A stretch of DNA of 43,564 nt from Thermoleophilia bacterium (GCA_025928515.1 JAICJI010000016.1:1-43564); one strand, 5' to 3'; shown: positions 7,801-15,454, counted from the first letter of the stretch. Program-made: numbers and translations. The notes: a model not told the origin generated them from the letters alone.

Positions 7801-9556
7801 ACGCGGTGTTCACGAGCGCCAGGTGCGTGAATGCCTGCGGGAAGTTCCCCAGCATGCGGTCGGCTTTGGGGTCGTATTCCTCGGAGTAGAGCCCGAGATC
7901 GTTGCCGATCTCGACGAGCCGCCCGAAGAGCTCGTGCGCCTCGTCGTGGCGCCCGAGCAGCTCGTAGCAGTCGCAGAGCCAGAACGAGCACGGCAGGAAC
8001 ACGCCCTCGCCCGGCGGCAGCCCGTCCACGCCGTCCTCCTGCGTGCGGTAGCGGAGCACGAAGCCGTCCTGCAGCAGCTGGCGCTCGACCGCCTCGATCG
8101 TGCCGCGGATCCGCGAGTCGGTCGCCGGAAGGAAGCCGACGAGCGGCAGCAGCAGAAGGCTCGCGTCGAGCTCCTGCGAGCCGTACGACTGCGTGAACGA
8201 GCCGAGCTCCGCGTCGAAGCCACGCTCGCAGACGTCGGCGTGGATCTCGTCGCGCAGCGCGCGCCAGCGGTCGACCGGGCCGTCGAATCCGTGATCCTCG
8301 ACCGTCCGCACGGCCCGGTCGAACGCCACCCACGCCATCGCCTTCGAGTGAACGAAGTGGCGGCGCCCGCCGCGGATCTCCCAGATGCCGTCGTCCGGCT
8401 CCCGCCAGGCGTCTGCGAGGTGATCGAGCAGGCCGAGCTGGATCTTCCAGCCCTGCGAATCGACCGGGAGGCCGTGCTGGCGCGCCTGGTAGAAGCAGTC
8501 GAGCACCTCGCCGTAGACGTCGAGCTGAAGCTGGCCGCTCGCCGCGTTGCCGACCCGGACCGGCTGCGAGCCCTCGTAACCGTCGAGCCAAGGCAGCTCG
8601 AACTCGCTCAGTCGCCGCTCTCCGGCGACGCCGTACATGATCTGGAGGTCGGCAGGATCGCCGGCGATCGCGCGCACGAGCCAGCGCCGCCATTGTCCCG
8701 CCTCGTCGGCGTGGTTGCAGTGCAGGAGCGCGAGCAGGGTCAGCGTCGCGTCGCGCAGCCAGCAGTAGCGGTAGTCCCAGTTACGCACGGAGCCGATCCA
8801 CTCCGGCAGGGACGTCGTCGGCGCGGCGACGATCCCGCCGGTCGGGTCGTACGTGAGCGCCTTGAGGACGATGAGCGACCGGCGGACGAGCGACGCCCAG
8901 TCGCCGGGCAGCTCGATTGGGCACGCCTCGCTCCACTCCCGCCAAAACCTCTCGGCGTCGGCGAGCGCCTGCTCGGGGTCGATCGCCTCCGGCACGTCTT
9001 CGTGCGACCGGAACCACGTGAGCACGAAGGGAACGCGCTCGCCCTCGTCGACCGAGAGCTCCGAGATCGTGCGCATGTCCTCGCCGCGGGTGTCCGCCGG
9101 CGTGCGGAAGCAGAGGGCGTCGGGACCGGCGAGGGCGACACGGGTGTCTTCCTCGTGCGTGCGCTTGCGCACCCAGGGAACGATGCGGCCGTAGTCGAAG
9201 CGGATCGTCAGCTCCGAGCGGAAGCGAACGCGGCCCTTGACGCCCTCGACGATGCGGACGATGTCCGGGGCCTTCCCGCGCGGCGGCATGAAGTCGAGGA
9301 CACGCGCGACCGAGCCGTCCCCCGTCTCCCACGTCGTCTCGAGAACGAGCGTCTCGTGGAGGTAGCGGCGCGCACTCGTCGCCGGCGACGACGGCGCGAG
9401 GACCCACCGACCGCAGTCAGGGCCGCCGAGGAGCGCGGCGAAGCAGGCGCCGGAGTCGAAGCGCGGGAAGCAGAGCCAGTCGATCGAGCCCCCGCGATCG
9501 ACGAGTGCCGCCGTCTGCAGATCGCCCAGCAGCGCGTAATCCTCGATCCGCGGCAT
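7742..9556 (-). CDS. GH15 family glycoside hydrolase (glucoamylase/trehalase-like), paralogue 2
   Basis: 604 aa, with the full GH15 layout: IEDYALLGDLQTAALVDRGGS at the N-terminus, YDPTGGIVAAPTTSLPEW and WDYRYCWLRDA in the barrel, DGIWEIRGGRRHFVHSK carrying the presumed general acid Glu, and LYSEEYDPKADRMLGNFPQAF with the presumed general base. It is closer to the family norm than the convergent paralogue. ATG 9556 overlaps the stop of the upstream acidic-protein gene by one base (TGATG on the minus strand), so translation is probably coupled. The operon order is GT4 glycosyltransferase, acidic protein, GH15. Glycogen or trehalose turnover is likely; mycobacterial trehalase belongs to this family, so either substrate is possible. 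Confidence 0.9.
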   Translation of the reverse strand: MPRIEDYALLGDLQTAALVDRGGSIDWLCFPRFDSGACFAALLGGPDCGRWVLAPSSPATSARRYLHETLVLETTWETGDGSVARVLDFMPPRGKAPDIVRIVEGVKGRVRFRSELTIRFDYGRIVPWVRKRTHEEDTRVALAGPDALCFRTPADTRGEDMRTISELSVDEGERVPFVLTWFRSHEDVPEAIDPEQALADAERFWREWSEACPIELPGDWASLVRRSLIVLKALTYDPTGGIVAAPTTSLPEWIGSVRNWDYRYCWLRDATLTLLALLHCNHADEAGQWRRWLVRAIAGDPADLQIMYGVAGERRLSEFELPWLDGYEGSQPVRVGNAASGQLQLDVYGEVLDCFYQARQHGLPVDSQGWKIQLGLLDHLADAWREPDDGIWEIRGGRRHFVHSKAMAWVAFDRAVRTVEDHGFDGPVDRWRALRDEIHADVCERGFDAELGSFTQSYGSQELDASLLLLPLVGFLPATDSRIRGTIEAVERQLLQDGFVLRYRTQEDGVDGLPPGEGVFLPCSFWLCDCYELLGRHDEAHELFGRLVEIGNDLGLYSEEYDPKADRMLGNFPQAFTHLALVNTAFNLAPHLPSPMHRRHATRH

Positions 9557-9870
9557 CAGCGGTTCCCGATCTCCAGCCCGAGCTCCGGCCAGCGCTTCTG
9601 GACGGCGCGGTTGAACGACTCCTCGTAGGTCTCGCCCGCATCCTCGTCGAGCGTGCGGCCAAACCGGTCACGCATGTCGGCGAGCGCTTCGGTCGCGGTC
9701 TCCACCGCGTCGGAGAAGTCGCCGTAGGCCTCCTCACGGTCCTCGCGGTCGGCGTGCTGGTAGAGGCTGAACTTCTCGCGGCACTCCTCGAGCAGGTCCG
9801 CCTCGTCCTCGACGAAGAGGTCCAGCTGGCGCGCGATCACGTCGCGGAACGGGTCGCGTCCCAGCCTCAC
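9556..9870 (-). CDS. Small acidic helical protein between GT4 and GH15 genes
   Basis: 104-residue hypothetical protein, strongly acidic and predicted to be almost all helix (segments such as DVIARQLDLFVEDEADLLEE and DFSDAVETATEALADMRDRF). No signal peptide, membrane segment or metal motif. GTG 9870 is chosen because it overlaps the glycosyltransferase stop by four bases (GTGA on the minus strand); longer reads would run into that gene. Its stop overlaps the GH15 start, so the three genes are coupled and its product is probably made in step with GT4 and GH15. Function not recognised; a binding or regulatory partner for one of the carbohydrate enzymes is only a guess. Confidence 0.75.
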   Translation of the reverse strand: MRLGRDPFRDVIARQLDLFVEDEADLLEECREKFSLYQHADREDREEAYGDFSDAVETATEALADMRDRFGRTLDEDAGETYEESFNRAVQKRWPELGLEIGNR

Positions 9871-10925
9871 GCGATCTCCACGTAGACGGCGAGGTGCGCC
9901 TGCGCGGCCGCGTCCCACGTGAGCTCCTCACGGGCGCGCCGGGCGCCCGCACGCGCCTGCTCGAGCGCGTCGTCGTCGGAGAGGAGCTCGTGGACTGCCG
10001 CCGCCAGCGCAGTGATGTCGCCCGCGGGAACCACGCGGCCGGCGCCGAACCGGCGCACCGGCTCGGCCACGCCTCCGACGTCGTACGCGACCGCGGGCAC
10101 ACCGGCCCCGAGCGCCCGCAGGAGCGCGCCGCTCTGGTCGAGCTCCGGCCGGTACGGGAAGACGGCCACGGTTGCATCTCCGAAGGCGCGGTCGGTCTCG
10201 CGGGGCGGGAGGTAGCCGAGCCGCCACTCCACCTCGAGCCCGTTCGCGGCGGCGCGGTACGGGTCGAGCGGCTCGAGAGGATCGCCCGCCACGAGGAGGC
10301 GCGCGTCCCCGGCCAGGCGCACCGCCTCGATCGCGTCGCCGAGGCCCTTGTACGGCCGGATCATCCCGAACGCGAGCACCGTCCGGCCGTCGTCGCGCCG
10401 CTCCGGCTCGCTCGGGAACACGGGGTGGGGGATGACGCGGAGCTTGTCCGGGTCGACGCCCAGCTCCGAGAGCGTCTCTCGGCCGTTCTCGCTGTGCACG
10501 ACGATGCGGTCGAAGCGCCCGAAGAGCCGGCGCCACAGCTCGATGCGGTGCGCGGTGCGGCGCGGGAGAAGGTCGTGCGCGGTGAAGACCGACGGCAGGT
10601 GCGGCCGCAAGAGGAGCGCGTCGAGCTCGGGCGCCGGGAGCCACTGCAGGTGGAGCACGTCTGCACGAAGGCGCCGCAGCGAGGCGAGGCCGAGTGGGTG
10701 CTCCGCAACCTTGACCGGCAGCCGCAGCGGCGACCTGCCGAAGACGCGCGACGAGAGCGGATAGAAGAGCTCCCGCCGCCGGTAGCCGTCGGGCTCGGGC
10801 GCCGTCCCGAAGCGAAAGCGGGAGGTGACGAGCTCGACGTCGGCGCCTGCGCGGGCGAGCGCCGCAGCGAGCTCGTGGTCGTACGGCGGCGTGAAAGCCG
10901 GCGGATCGGCGAGCAGGACGCGCAC
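9867..10925 (-). CDS. GT4-family (GT-B fold) glycosyltransferase
   Basis: 352 aa, the usual size for single-domain-pair GT-B enzymes. The N-terminal Rossmann half starts RVLLADPPAFTPPYDHELA; the acceptor side has FTAHDLLPRRTAHR; the linker has DKLRVIPHPVF; the donor half has LAFGMIRPYKGLGDAIEAV and DQSGALLRALGAGVPAVAYD, the nucleotide-sugar site of GT4 enzymes. The substrate cannot be read from the sequence; sugar transfer to a glycan or a disaccharide product handled by the downstream GH15 is plausible. GTG 10925 is preferred: it lies 7 nt after a TAGCGT box and 17 bp from the divergent gene; longer reads would enter that gene. Confidence 0.88.
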   Translation of the reverse strand: MRVLLADPPAFTPPYDHELAAALARAGADVELVTSRFRFGTAPEPDGYRRRELFYPLSSRVFGRSPLRLPVKVAEHPLGLASLRRLRADVLHLQWLPAPELDALLLRPHLPSVFTAHDLLPRRTAHRIELWRRLFGRFDRIVVHSENGRETLSELGVDPDKLRVIPHPVFPSEPERRDDGRTVLAFGMIRPYKGLGDAIEAVRLAGDARLLVAGDPLEPLDPYRAAANGLEVEWRLGYLPPRETDRAFGDATVAVFPYRPELDQSGALLRALGAGVPAVAYDVGGVAEPVRRFGAGRVVPAGDITALAAAVHELLSDDDALEQARAGARRAREELTWDAAAQAHLAVYVEIA

Positions 10926-10931
10926 GGCTCG

Positions 10932-10938
10932 TACGCTA
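10932..10938. promoter_or_regulatory. Symmetric -10 core TACGCTA shared by two divergent leaderless genes
   Basis: On the plus strand TACGCT (10932-10937) ends 5 nt before GTG 10943. On the minus strand TAGCGT (10938-10933) ends 7 nt before GTG 10925. The whole intergenic region is 17 bp, too short for two separate promoters or for 5' untranslated regions with ribosome binding sites. The heptamer TANNNTA can serve as a -10 element in both directions. Confidence 0.55.
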
Positions 10939-10942
10939 CGCC

Positions 10943-11593
10943 GTGGCCATGCTCGTGCGGACTTGGAACCTCTTCCACGGAAACGCGTCTCCGCCCGAGC
11001 GGAGAGCCTTCCTCCGCCGCATGATCGAGCTCGTGACCCGCGACCGTCCCGACGTCGTCTGCCTGCAAGAGCTGCCGGTCTGGGCGCTGCGGCACCTCGA
11101 GCGCTGGAGCGGGATGCACACGAACGGTGCCGTCGCGCGTCGTCCGCTGCTCCCGTTCGGCGCACGGGTCGTCACGGGGCTGCACCACGGGCTGCTGCGC
11201 TCGGGCGTGACGGGGGAGGCAGACGCGATCCTGACGCGGGATCCGGCGCGTGCCCTGGGCGTGCGCGTCGTGGGAGAGGAGCGGCTCCGGCGGATAGCCC
11301 ACGCGGTCGAGGTCGGCGGCGTCACTGTCGTCAACTTCCACATCGACGGCGATCCCGCACAGTTCGAGCGCGTCGTCGCGATGGCACGCGAGCGGTCGAT
11401 CCTGGCCGGTGATGCAAATCTCGTGGCGGCGGGTGCCGACGGCTTCTCGGCGCCCCTCGCCGGCAGCATCGACCAGATCCTCGTCCGGGGCTTGACGTTG
11501 AGCGACGGCCCGTCGGCGTGGCCGCTCGAGCGACGGGTCGTGGACGGGCGGAGGCTCTCGGACCACGCACCGGTCGAGGCGATCGTCGAGTGA
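10943..11593 (+). CDS. Endonuclease/exonuclease/phosphatase (EEP) family metal-dependent hydrolase
   Basis: 216-residue, compact EEP-fold enzyme that would cleave a phosphoester. All family motifs are present in order: WNLFHGN (Asn ligand), VVCLQELP (metal-binding Glu), VVNFHIDG, LAGDANLV (Asp/Asn pair), SIDQILVRG and the final LSDHAPV (Asp-His). No signal peptide. Whether the substrate is DNA, a phospholipid or a small phosphate ester cannot be told; the gene's short length and lack of extra domains argue against a sphingomyelinase-type toxin. GTG 10943 sits 5 nt from TACGCT; ATG 10949 is two codons later and also possible. The stop overlaps the next gene's GTG by three bases, so both are probably cotranscribed. 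Confidence 0.82.
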   Translation: MAMLVRTWNLFHGNASPPERRAFLRRMIELVTRDRPDVVCLQELPVWALRHLERWSGMHTNGAVARRPLLPFGARVVTGLHHGLLRSGVTGEADAILTRDPARALGVRVVGEERLRRIAHAVEVGGVTVVNFHIDGDPAQFERVVAMARERSILAGDANLVAAGADGFSAPLAGSIDQILVRGLTLSDGPSAWPLERRVVDGRRLSDHAPVEAIVE

Positions 11594-12651
11594 CGTTCGG
11601 GGAGGCACGCGCGCAGTTCCCGGTGCTGGAGCGCTTCGCCTACCTCAATGCCGGGTCGGCCGGCCCACTGCCGAGGGCTGCAGTCGACGCAGCGCGGGAC
11701 CGACTCGAGCGCGACGTCGTGCAGGGGAGAAGCGGAACGGCGTGGATCGAGGAGCTCTTCGCACTGCGCGACGCGGCTCGCAGCGGCATCGCCGCGGTTC
11801 TCGGCACGACGACGGAGCACCTGGCGCTCACCGACTCGACGACGCGCGGCTGCCAGATCGTCCTCGCGGGCCTCGGCTTGAGCCCGGACGACGAGATCGT
11901 GACGACTGCGGACGAGCACTTCGGCCTGCTCGGCCCGCTGCACGCGAGCGGTGCCCGCGTCGTCGTGGCCGCGGCCGACGAGGAGTCGATCGTCGCCGCG
12001 GTGACTCCGCGCACGCGGCTCGTCGCCGTCTCGCACGTCCTCTGGACGACGGGGCGCAGGCTCGACCTCGCGCGGATCCGGGAGGGAAGCGGGGTGCCGC
12101 TCCTCGTAGACGGCGCCCAGTCGGCGGGCGCGATCCCGGTCGATCTGACGGGCGCCGACTACTACACCGTTTCCGCGCAGAAATGGCTGTGCGCGCCGGC
12201 CCCGTCGGGAGCCCTCTTCGTGGGCGATCCCGACCGGCTCAGGGTTGCTCTGCCGACGATGTTCTCGCCCGAGAGCTACGACACCGACGGCTCGTTCGTG
12301 CCCAAGGAGGGAGCCCGGCGGTTCGACTCGGGCTGGATCGCGGGACCGACGCTCGCGGGCCTGGACGCCGCGCTCGGGGTACATCCGGAATGGCGCTACG
12401 AGGCCGCCGCAGCGGTCGCCGACCGCTGCCGCGAGCTGCTCGCGCCGCTCGTCGAGATCGTCACCCCGCCGGGCCACTCGACACTCGTCTCCTTTCGCCC
12501 AGCGGGAGATCCGACCGAGCTCGTCGCGGCTCTCGGCGAGCAGGGAGTGATCGTGCGCGAGCTGCCGGGCCGCAACCTCGTCCGCGCCTCGTGCGGCTGG
12601 TGGACGAGCGACGACGACCTCCGTCGGCTCGTCGAAGGGTTAGGCGGGTAG
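11590..12651 (+). CDS. Class V (fold type I) PLP-dependent aminotransferase / cysteine desulfurase-like
   Basis: 353 aa. The N-terminus has the family's YLNAGSAGPLPRA; the PLP pocket has LTDSTTRGCQIVL, LVDGAQSAGAIPVDL (PLP ring Asp) and the Schiff-base lysine K198 in TVSAQKWLCAP. This pattern fits the isopenicillin-N-epimerase/cysteine-desulfurase-like branch, whose members carry out racemisation, desulfuration or lyase reactions; no obvious persulfide-forming Cys loop is visible, so a sulfur role is not favoured. GTG 11590 is chosen because it overlaps the upstream EEP stop (GTGA); the longer reading frame to 11518 lies within that gene. The 3' end overlaps the convergent HD gene by 12 bp. 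Confidence 0.85.
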   Translation: MTFGEARAQFPVLERFAYLNAGSAGPLPRAAVDAARDRLERDVVQGRSGTAWIEELFALRDAARSGIAAVLGTTTEHLALTDSTTRGCQIVLAGLGLSPDDEIVTTADEHFGLLGPLHASGARVVVAAADEESIVAAVTPRTRLVAVSHVLWTTGRRLDLARIREGSGVPLLVDGAQSAGAIPVDLTGADYYTVSAQKWLCAPAPSGALFVGDPDRLRVALPTMFSPESYDTDGSFVPKEGARRFDSGWIAGPTLAGLDAALGVHPEWRYEAAAAVADRCRELLAPLVEIVTPPGHSTLVSFRPAGDPTELVAALGEQGVIVRELPGRNLVRASCGWWTSDDDLRRLVEGLGG

Positions 12652-13200
12652 CCCCAGCTCGGTCGAGATCGGTTGCAGCGCCGCGACGATCGTCCGGATG
12701 TGGTCGTCGAGCTCGACGCCGAGATCCTCGGCTCCCTTGTAGACCTCGTCGCGGTGGACGCCGGCGGCGAACGACGGCTGCTTGAGCTTCTTCTTGACGG
12801 ACTTCGGCTCGAGCCCCTCGAGCCCGGTGGGACGCACGAGCGCGCACGCGTGGACGAAGCCGCTCAGCTCGTCGCACGCGAACAGCGCTTTCTTCAGCTG
12901 CGTGTCGCGCGGCAGGGCGAGATGCTCGGCATGCGACAGCACGGTCGCGACGACTTCCTCGGGATAACCCTCCTCGCGCAGGATCGGAGCGCCGTCCTGC
13001 GGATGCTTGTCGAGGGTCGGATGCATCTCGTAGTCGAAGTCGTGGAGCAGGGCCGCGACGCGCCAGAGCTCCTCGTCCTCGCCGAACTTCCTGGCGTAGG
13101 CCGCCGTCGATGCCTCGACGGCGAGCGCGTGCCGCAGCAGCGACTTGCTCTTCGTGTAGCGCGTGAGGGTCTCCCAGGCACGTTCGCGAGTCGGCTCCAA
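12640..13200 (-). CDS. HD-domain metal-dependent phosphohydrolase
   Basis: 186 aa HD-fold protein. Likely metal ligands are H24, H53-D54 in LLHDFDYEMHP and the SHAEHL segment further on, with an Asp in LFACDELSGF. This matches the stand-alone HDIG-type hydrolases often found near metabolic genes; substrates range over nucleotides and other phosphate esters, and none can be assigned. TTG 13200 is the start that gives the family's usual N-terminus (ERAWETLTRYTKSKSLLRHALAVE); it lies 9 nt after a TAGGAT box. The gene is divergent from murA with 22 bp between starts and convergent with the aminotransferase with a 12-bp overlap. Confidence 0.85.
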   Translation of the reverse strand: MEPTRERAWETLTRYTKSKSLLRHALAVEASTAAYARKFGEDEELWRVAALLHDFDYEMHPTLDKHPQDGAPILREEGYPEEVVATVLSHAEHLALPRDTQLKKALFACDELSGFVHACALVRPTGLEGLEPKSVKKKLKQPSFAAGVHRDEVYKGAEDLGVELDDHIRTIVAALQPISTELGLPA

Positions 13201-13208
13201 GACCCGGC

Positions 13209-13215
13209 TATCCTA
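13209..13215. promoter_or_regulatory. Symmetric -10 core TATCCTA between murA and the HD gene
   Basis: Plus strand: TATCCT (13209-13214) ends 8 nt before murA ATG 13223. Minus strand: TAGGAT (13215-13210) ends 9 nt before TTG 13200. The gap between the two start codons is 22 bp and contains no Shine-Dalgarno sequence for either gene. Confidence 0.55.
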
Positions 13216-13222
13216 GCCCGGC

Positions 13223-14521
13223 ATGTCCGTCACGACGGCGCCGCAGGCCCTCGTCATCGAGGGCGGAAACCCGCTCAACGGCCGCATCCGCGCCTCCGGC
13301 AACAAGAACGGCGCGCTGCCGATCCTCGCCGCGTGCCTACTCGCGGACGAGCCCATCACGCTCTCGAACGTCCCACGCATCCGGGACGTCGACACGATGA
13401 TCGAGCTCGTCGCGGCCACCGGCGCGAGCGCGGAATGGACCGGACCGAACGAGGTGCGGATCGACCCGGCCGGGCTCTCGTCGCACGAGGTCGATGCTGT
13501 GCTCGCCGAGCGCATCCGGGCGTCGTTCCTCCTCGCCGGCCCGCTGCTCGCACGCCTCGGGCGCGCGAGCGTGCCGCCGCCGGGCGGCGACGTGATCGGG
13601 CGCCGGCGGCTCGACCCGCACATCCATGCGCTCGAGAAGCTCGGCACGCGCATCGAGATCGACAGCGGCTACGAGATGGCGACGGACGGGTTGCAGGGAG
13701 CCGACATCTTCCTCGACGAGGCGAGCGTGATGGCGACCGAGAACGCGGTCATGGCCGCTGTGCTCGCGCCCGGCGAGACGACGATCGGTAACGCCGCCTG
13801 CGAGCCGCACGTGCAGGACCTCTGCCGGTTCCTCGTCTCGCTCGGCGCGCAGATCTCCGGGATCGAGTCGAACGTGTTGCGGATCCACGGCGTCGAATCG
13901 CTGCACGGCGGCGAGTGGACCATCGCGCCTGAGCACATCGAGGTCGGGAGCTTCATCGGCCTGGCTGCGGTCACGAACAGCGACCTGACGATCGATGGTG
14001 TCGTGCCCAAGGACATGGTCTCGATCCTCACCGCCTTCAGCCGTCTCGGGATCGAGGTCGAGCCCGGCGACAACTGGCTGCGCGTGCCGCCGCACCAGGA
14101 GCTCGTGATCCAGAACGACCTCGGCGACCAGGTGCCGAAGATCGAGGACGGCCCGTGGCCCGCGTTCCCGGCCGACCTGACCTCGATCGCGGTCGCCGTC
14201 GCGACGCAGGCATGGGGGGCGATCCTCATCTTCGAGAAGATGTTCGAGAACCGGCTGTTCTTCGTGGACAAGCTCGTCTCGATGGGCGCGCGGATCATCG
14301 TCTGCGACCCGCACCGCGTCGTCGTCAGCGGGCCGTCGCGCCTCTACGGCCAGCGGCTGACGAGCCCCGACATCCGCGCCGGGATGGCGATCCTCATCGC
14401 CGCGCTGTGCGCGAACGGCCGCTCGGTAATCGGCAACGTCGCCGAGATCGACCGCGGCTACGAGCGGATCGACGATCGCCTCCGCGCCGTCGGTGCGCAG
14501 ATCGAGCGCGTCGAGGCCTGA
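13223..14521 (+). CDS. murA: UDP-N-acetylglucosamine 1-carboxyvinyltransferase (MurA) with Asp at the catalytic Cys position
   Basis: 432 aa. It transfers enolpyruvate from PEP to UDP-GlcNAc, the first committed cytoplasmic step of peptidoglycan synthesis. The N-terminus carries NGRIRASGNKNGALPILAA (the Lys/Asn of the PEP site) and RIRDVDTM. In the active-site loop, where most bacteria have PGGC, this protein has PPGGD: D123 replaces the catalytic and fosfomycin-binding Cys. The C-terminal half keeps FEKMFENRLFFVDKL and the SRLYGQRLTSPDIRAGMA segment with its conserved Arg. ATG 13223 follows the shared TATCCT box. Asp at this place is known from mycobacteria and chlamydiae, where it leaves the enzyme active but resistant to fosfomycin. 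The next gene starts 22 bp later with its own -10 box. Confidence 0.97.
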   Translation: MSVTTAPQALVIEGGNPLNGRIRASGNKNGALPILAACLLADEPITLSNVPRIRDVDTMIELVAATGASAEWTGPNEVRIDPAGLSSHEVDAVLAERIRASFLLAGPLLARLGRASVPPPGGDVIGRRRLDPHIHALEKLGTRIEIDSGYEMATDGLQGADIFLDEASVMATENAVMAAVLAPGETTIGNAACEPHVQDLCRFLVSLGAQISGIESNVLRIHGVESLHGGEWTIAPEHIEVGSFIGLAAVTNSDLTIDGVVPKDMVSILTAFSRLGIEVEPGDNWLRVPPHQELVIQNDLGDQVPKIEDGPWPAFPADLTSIAVAVATQAWGAILIFEKMFENRLFFVDKLVSMGARIIVCDPHRVVVSGPSRLYGQRLTSPDIRAGMAILIAALCANGRSVIGNVAEIDRGYERIDDRLRAVGAQIERVEA

Positions 14522-14530
14522 GCGCGCCGT

Positions 14531-14536
14531 TACGCT
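14531..14536 (+). promoter_or_regulatory. Putative -10 element TACGCT before the HisB-like gene
   Basis: TACGCT lies 7 nt before ATG 14544 in the 22-bp gap after murA, with no ribosome binding site. It suggests that the HisB-like/RidA pair can be transcribed apart from murA as a leaderless mRNA. Confidence 0.5.
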
Positions 14537-14543
14537 CCGCGGG

Positions 14544-15065
14544 ATGAACGGGCAGGCGGCGGCAGGCGTCCGCGTCAACGTCTACGGGCGTGGCGAGGCG
14601 ACGGTGGAGACGGGCTTGCCCGTCCTCAACCGGCTGCTCACTCGGCTGGCCGAGACCGCGCGGTTCGACCTCGCTCTCGACATCGAGCCGGGGGACACCG
14701 AGGCCGAGGTCCAGGCGGCGGCTGCGGCGCTCGGGCACGCGCTCGCGGGGCCGCTGCGGACGGACGGCGCTCGCGGGTACGGCGCCGGCGCGATGACGTC
14801 GGCGGAGGCGCTCGCTTCCGTCGTGCTCGAGACGAGCGAGGAACCGCTCTTCGTCACGAACGTCGACCTCACGCAAGCTCGCATCGGCGGCCTCGGCACC
14901 GACGTCGTGCGGCGATTCCTCGAGGTTCTGGCCGAGAACGCGGGGCTCGTCCTCCACGTGCGGCTCCTCAACGGCACCGACAGCGGCCACGTGCTCGAGG
15001 CGATCTTCAAGGGGCTGGGCGTTGCGCTGGCCGAAGCCTGTGAGAGACAGGAGGCACGTCGATGA
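14544..15065 (+). CDS. HisB-fold protein (imidazoleglycerol-phosphate dehydratase paralogue) lacking most metal-binding residues
   Basis: 173 aa, a little short for IGPD (about 195-200). The fold can be followed along its length: a GRGEATVETGLPVL strand, FDLALDIEPGD, ALGHALAGPL, a VVLETSEEPLF strand, VVRRFLEVLAENAGLVLHVRLLNG and LEAIFKGLGVALAEA, each with a counterpart in HisB. The catalytic parts are gone: the family's FDHML reads LNRLL (N29-R30), the HHTxED motif after the GD is deleted (DTEAEVQAAAA follows), the MDE triad reads TSAE, and the second HH reads GH (148-149). It therefore should not bind the two manganese ions or make imidazoleacetol phosphate. ATG 14544 follows a TACGCT box; its stop overlaps the RidA start by four bases. 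Its role is unknown. An automatic annotation as HisB would be misleading. Confidence 0.8.
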   Translation: MNGQAAAGVRVNVYGRGEATVETGLPVLNRLLTRLAETARFDLALDIEPGDTEAEVQAAAAALGHALAGPLRTDGARGYGAGAMTSAEALASVVLETSEEPLFVTNVDLTQARIGGLGTDVVRRFLEVLAENAGLVLHVRLLNGTDSGHVLEAIFKGLGVALAEACERQEARR

Positions 15066-15448
15066 CTGACAAGACCGTCGTCCGTACCGAAGCGGCTCCG
15101 GCCCCGTTCCAGGGCGCGCCGTATTCGCAGGCAATCGCCGCCGGTGGCTTCGCCTTCGTCTCGGGGCAACTCGGCCTGAAGCCGGGAGACACGGCAATCT
15201 CCGGCGGGATCGAAGAGCAGACCGAGCGGGTCTTCGCGAACCTGAAGGCGATCCTCGAGGAAGCGGGCACGAGCCTCGAGCGACTGGTGAAGACGACGGT
15301 CTTCCTCCAGAACCTCGACGACTTCCAGGCGATGAACGGCGTCTACTCAAGGCACGTCGGGGAACAACCACCGGCGCGGTCGACCGTCGAGGTCGCGCAG
15401 CTCCCATCCGGCGCGCTCGTGGAAGTAGAAGCGATTGCGATCCTCTAG
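15062..15448 (+). CDS. ridA: RidA (YjgF/YER057c/UK114) family enamine/imine deaminase
   Basis: 128 aa, the normal RidA length; the family forms homotrimers. It would hydrolyse reactive 2-aminoacrylate and related imines released by PLP enzymes. Motifs seen: PYSQAI near the N-terminus, FVSGQLGL, a TVFLQNLDDFQAMNGVY helix, and PPARSTVEV, whose Arg anchors the substrate carboxylate in true RidA proteins, plus the final EVEAIAIL. ATG 15062 overlaps the HisB-like stop (ATGA), and AGGAGG lies 7-12 bases upstream inside that gene, so the pair is coupled. A PLP-homeostasis protein is encoded 2 kb downstream, an apt neighbour but on a different transcript. Confidence 0.92.
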   Translation: MTDKTVVRTEAAPAPFQGAPYSQAIAAGGFAFVSGQLGLKPGDTAISGGIEEQTERVFANLKAILEEAGTSLERLVKTTVFLQNLDDFQAMNGVYSRHVGEQPPARSTVEVAQLPSGALVEVEAIAIL

Positions 15449-15454
15449 TCGCGC

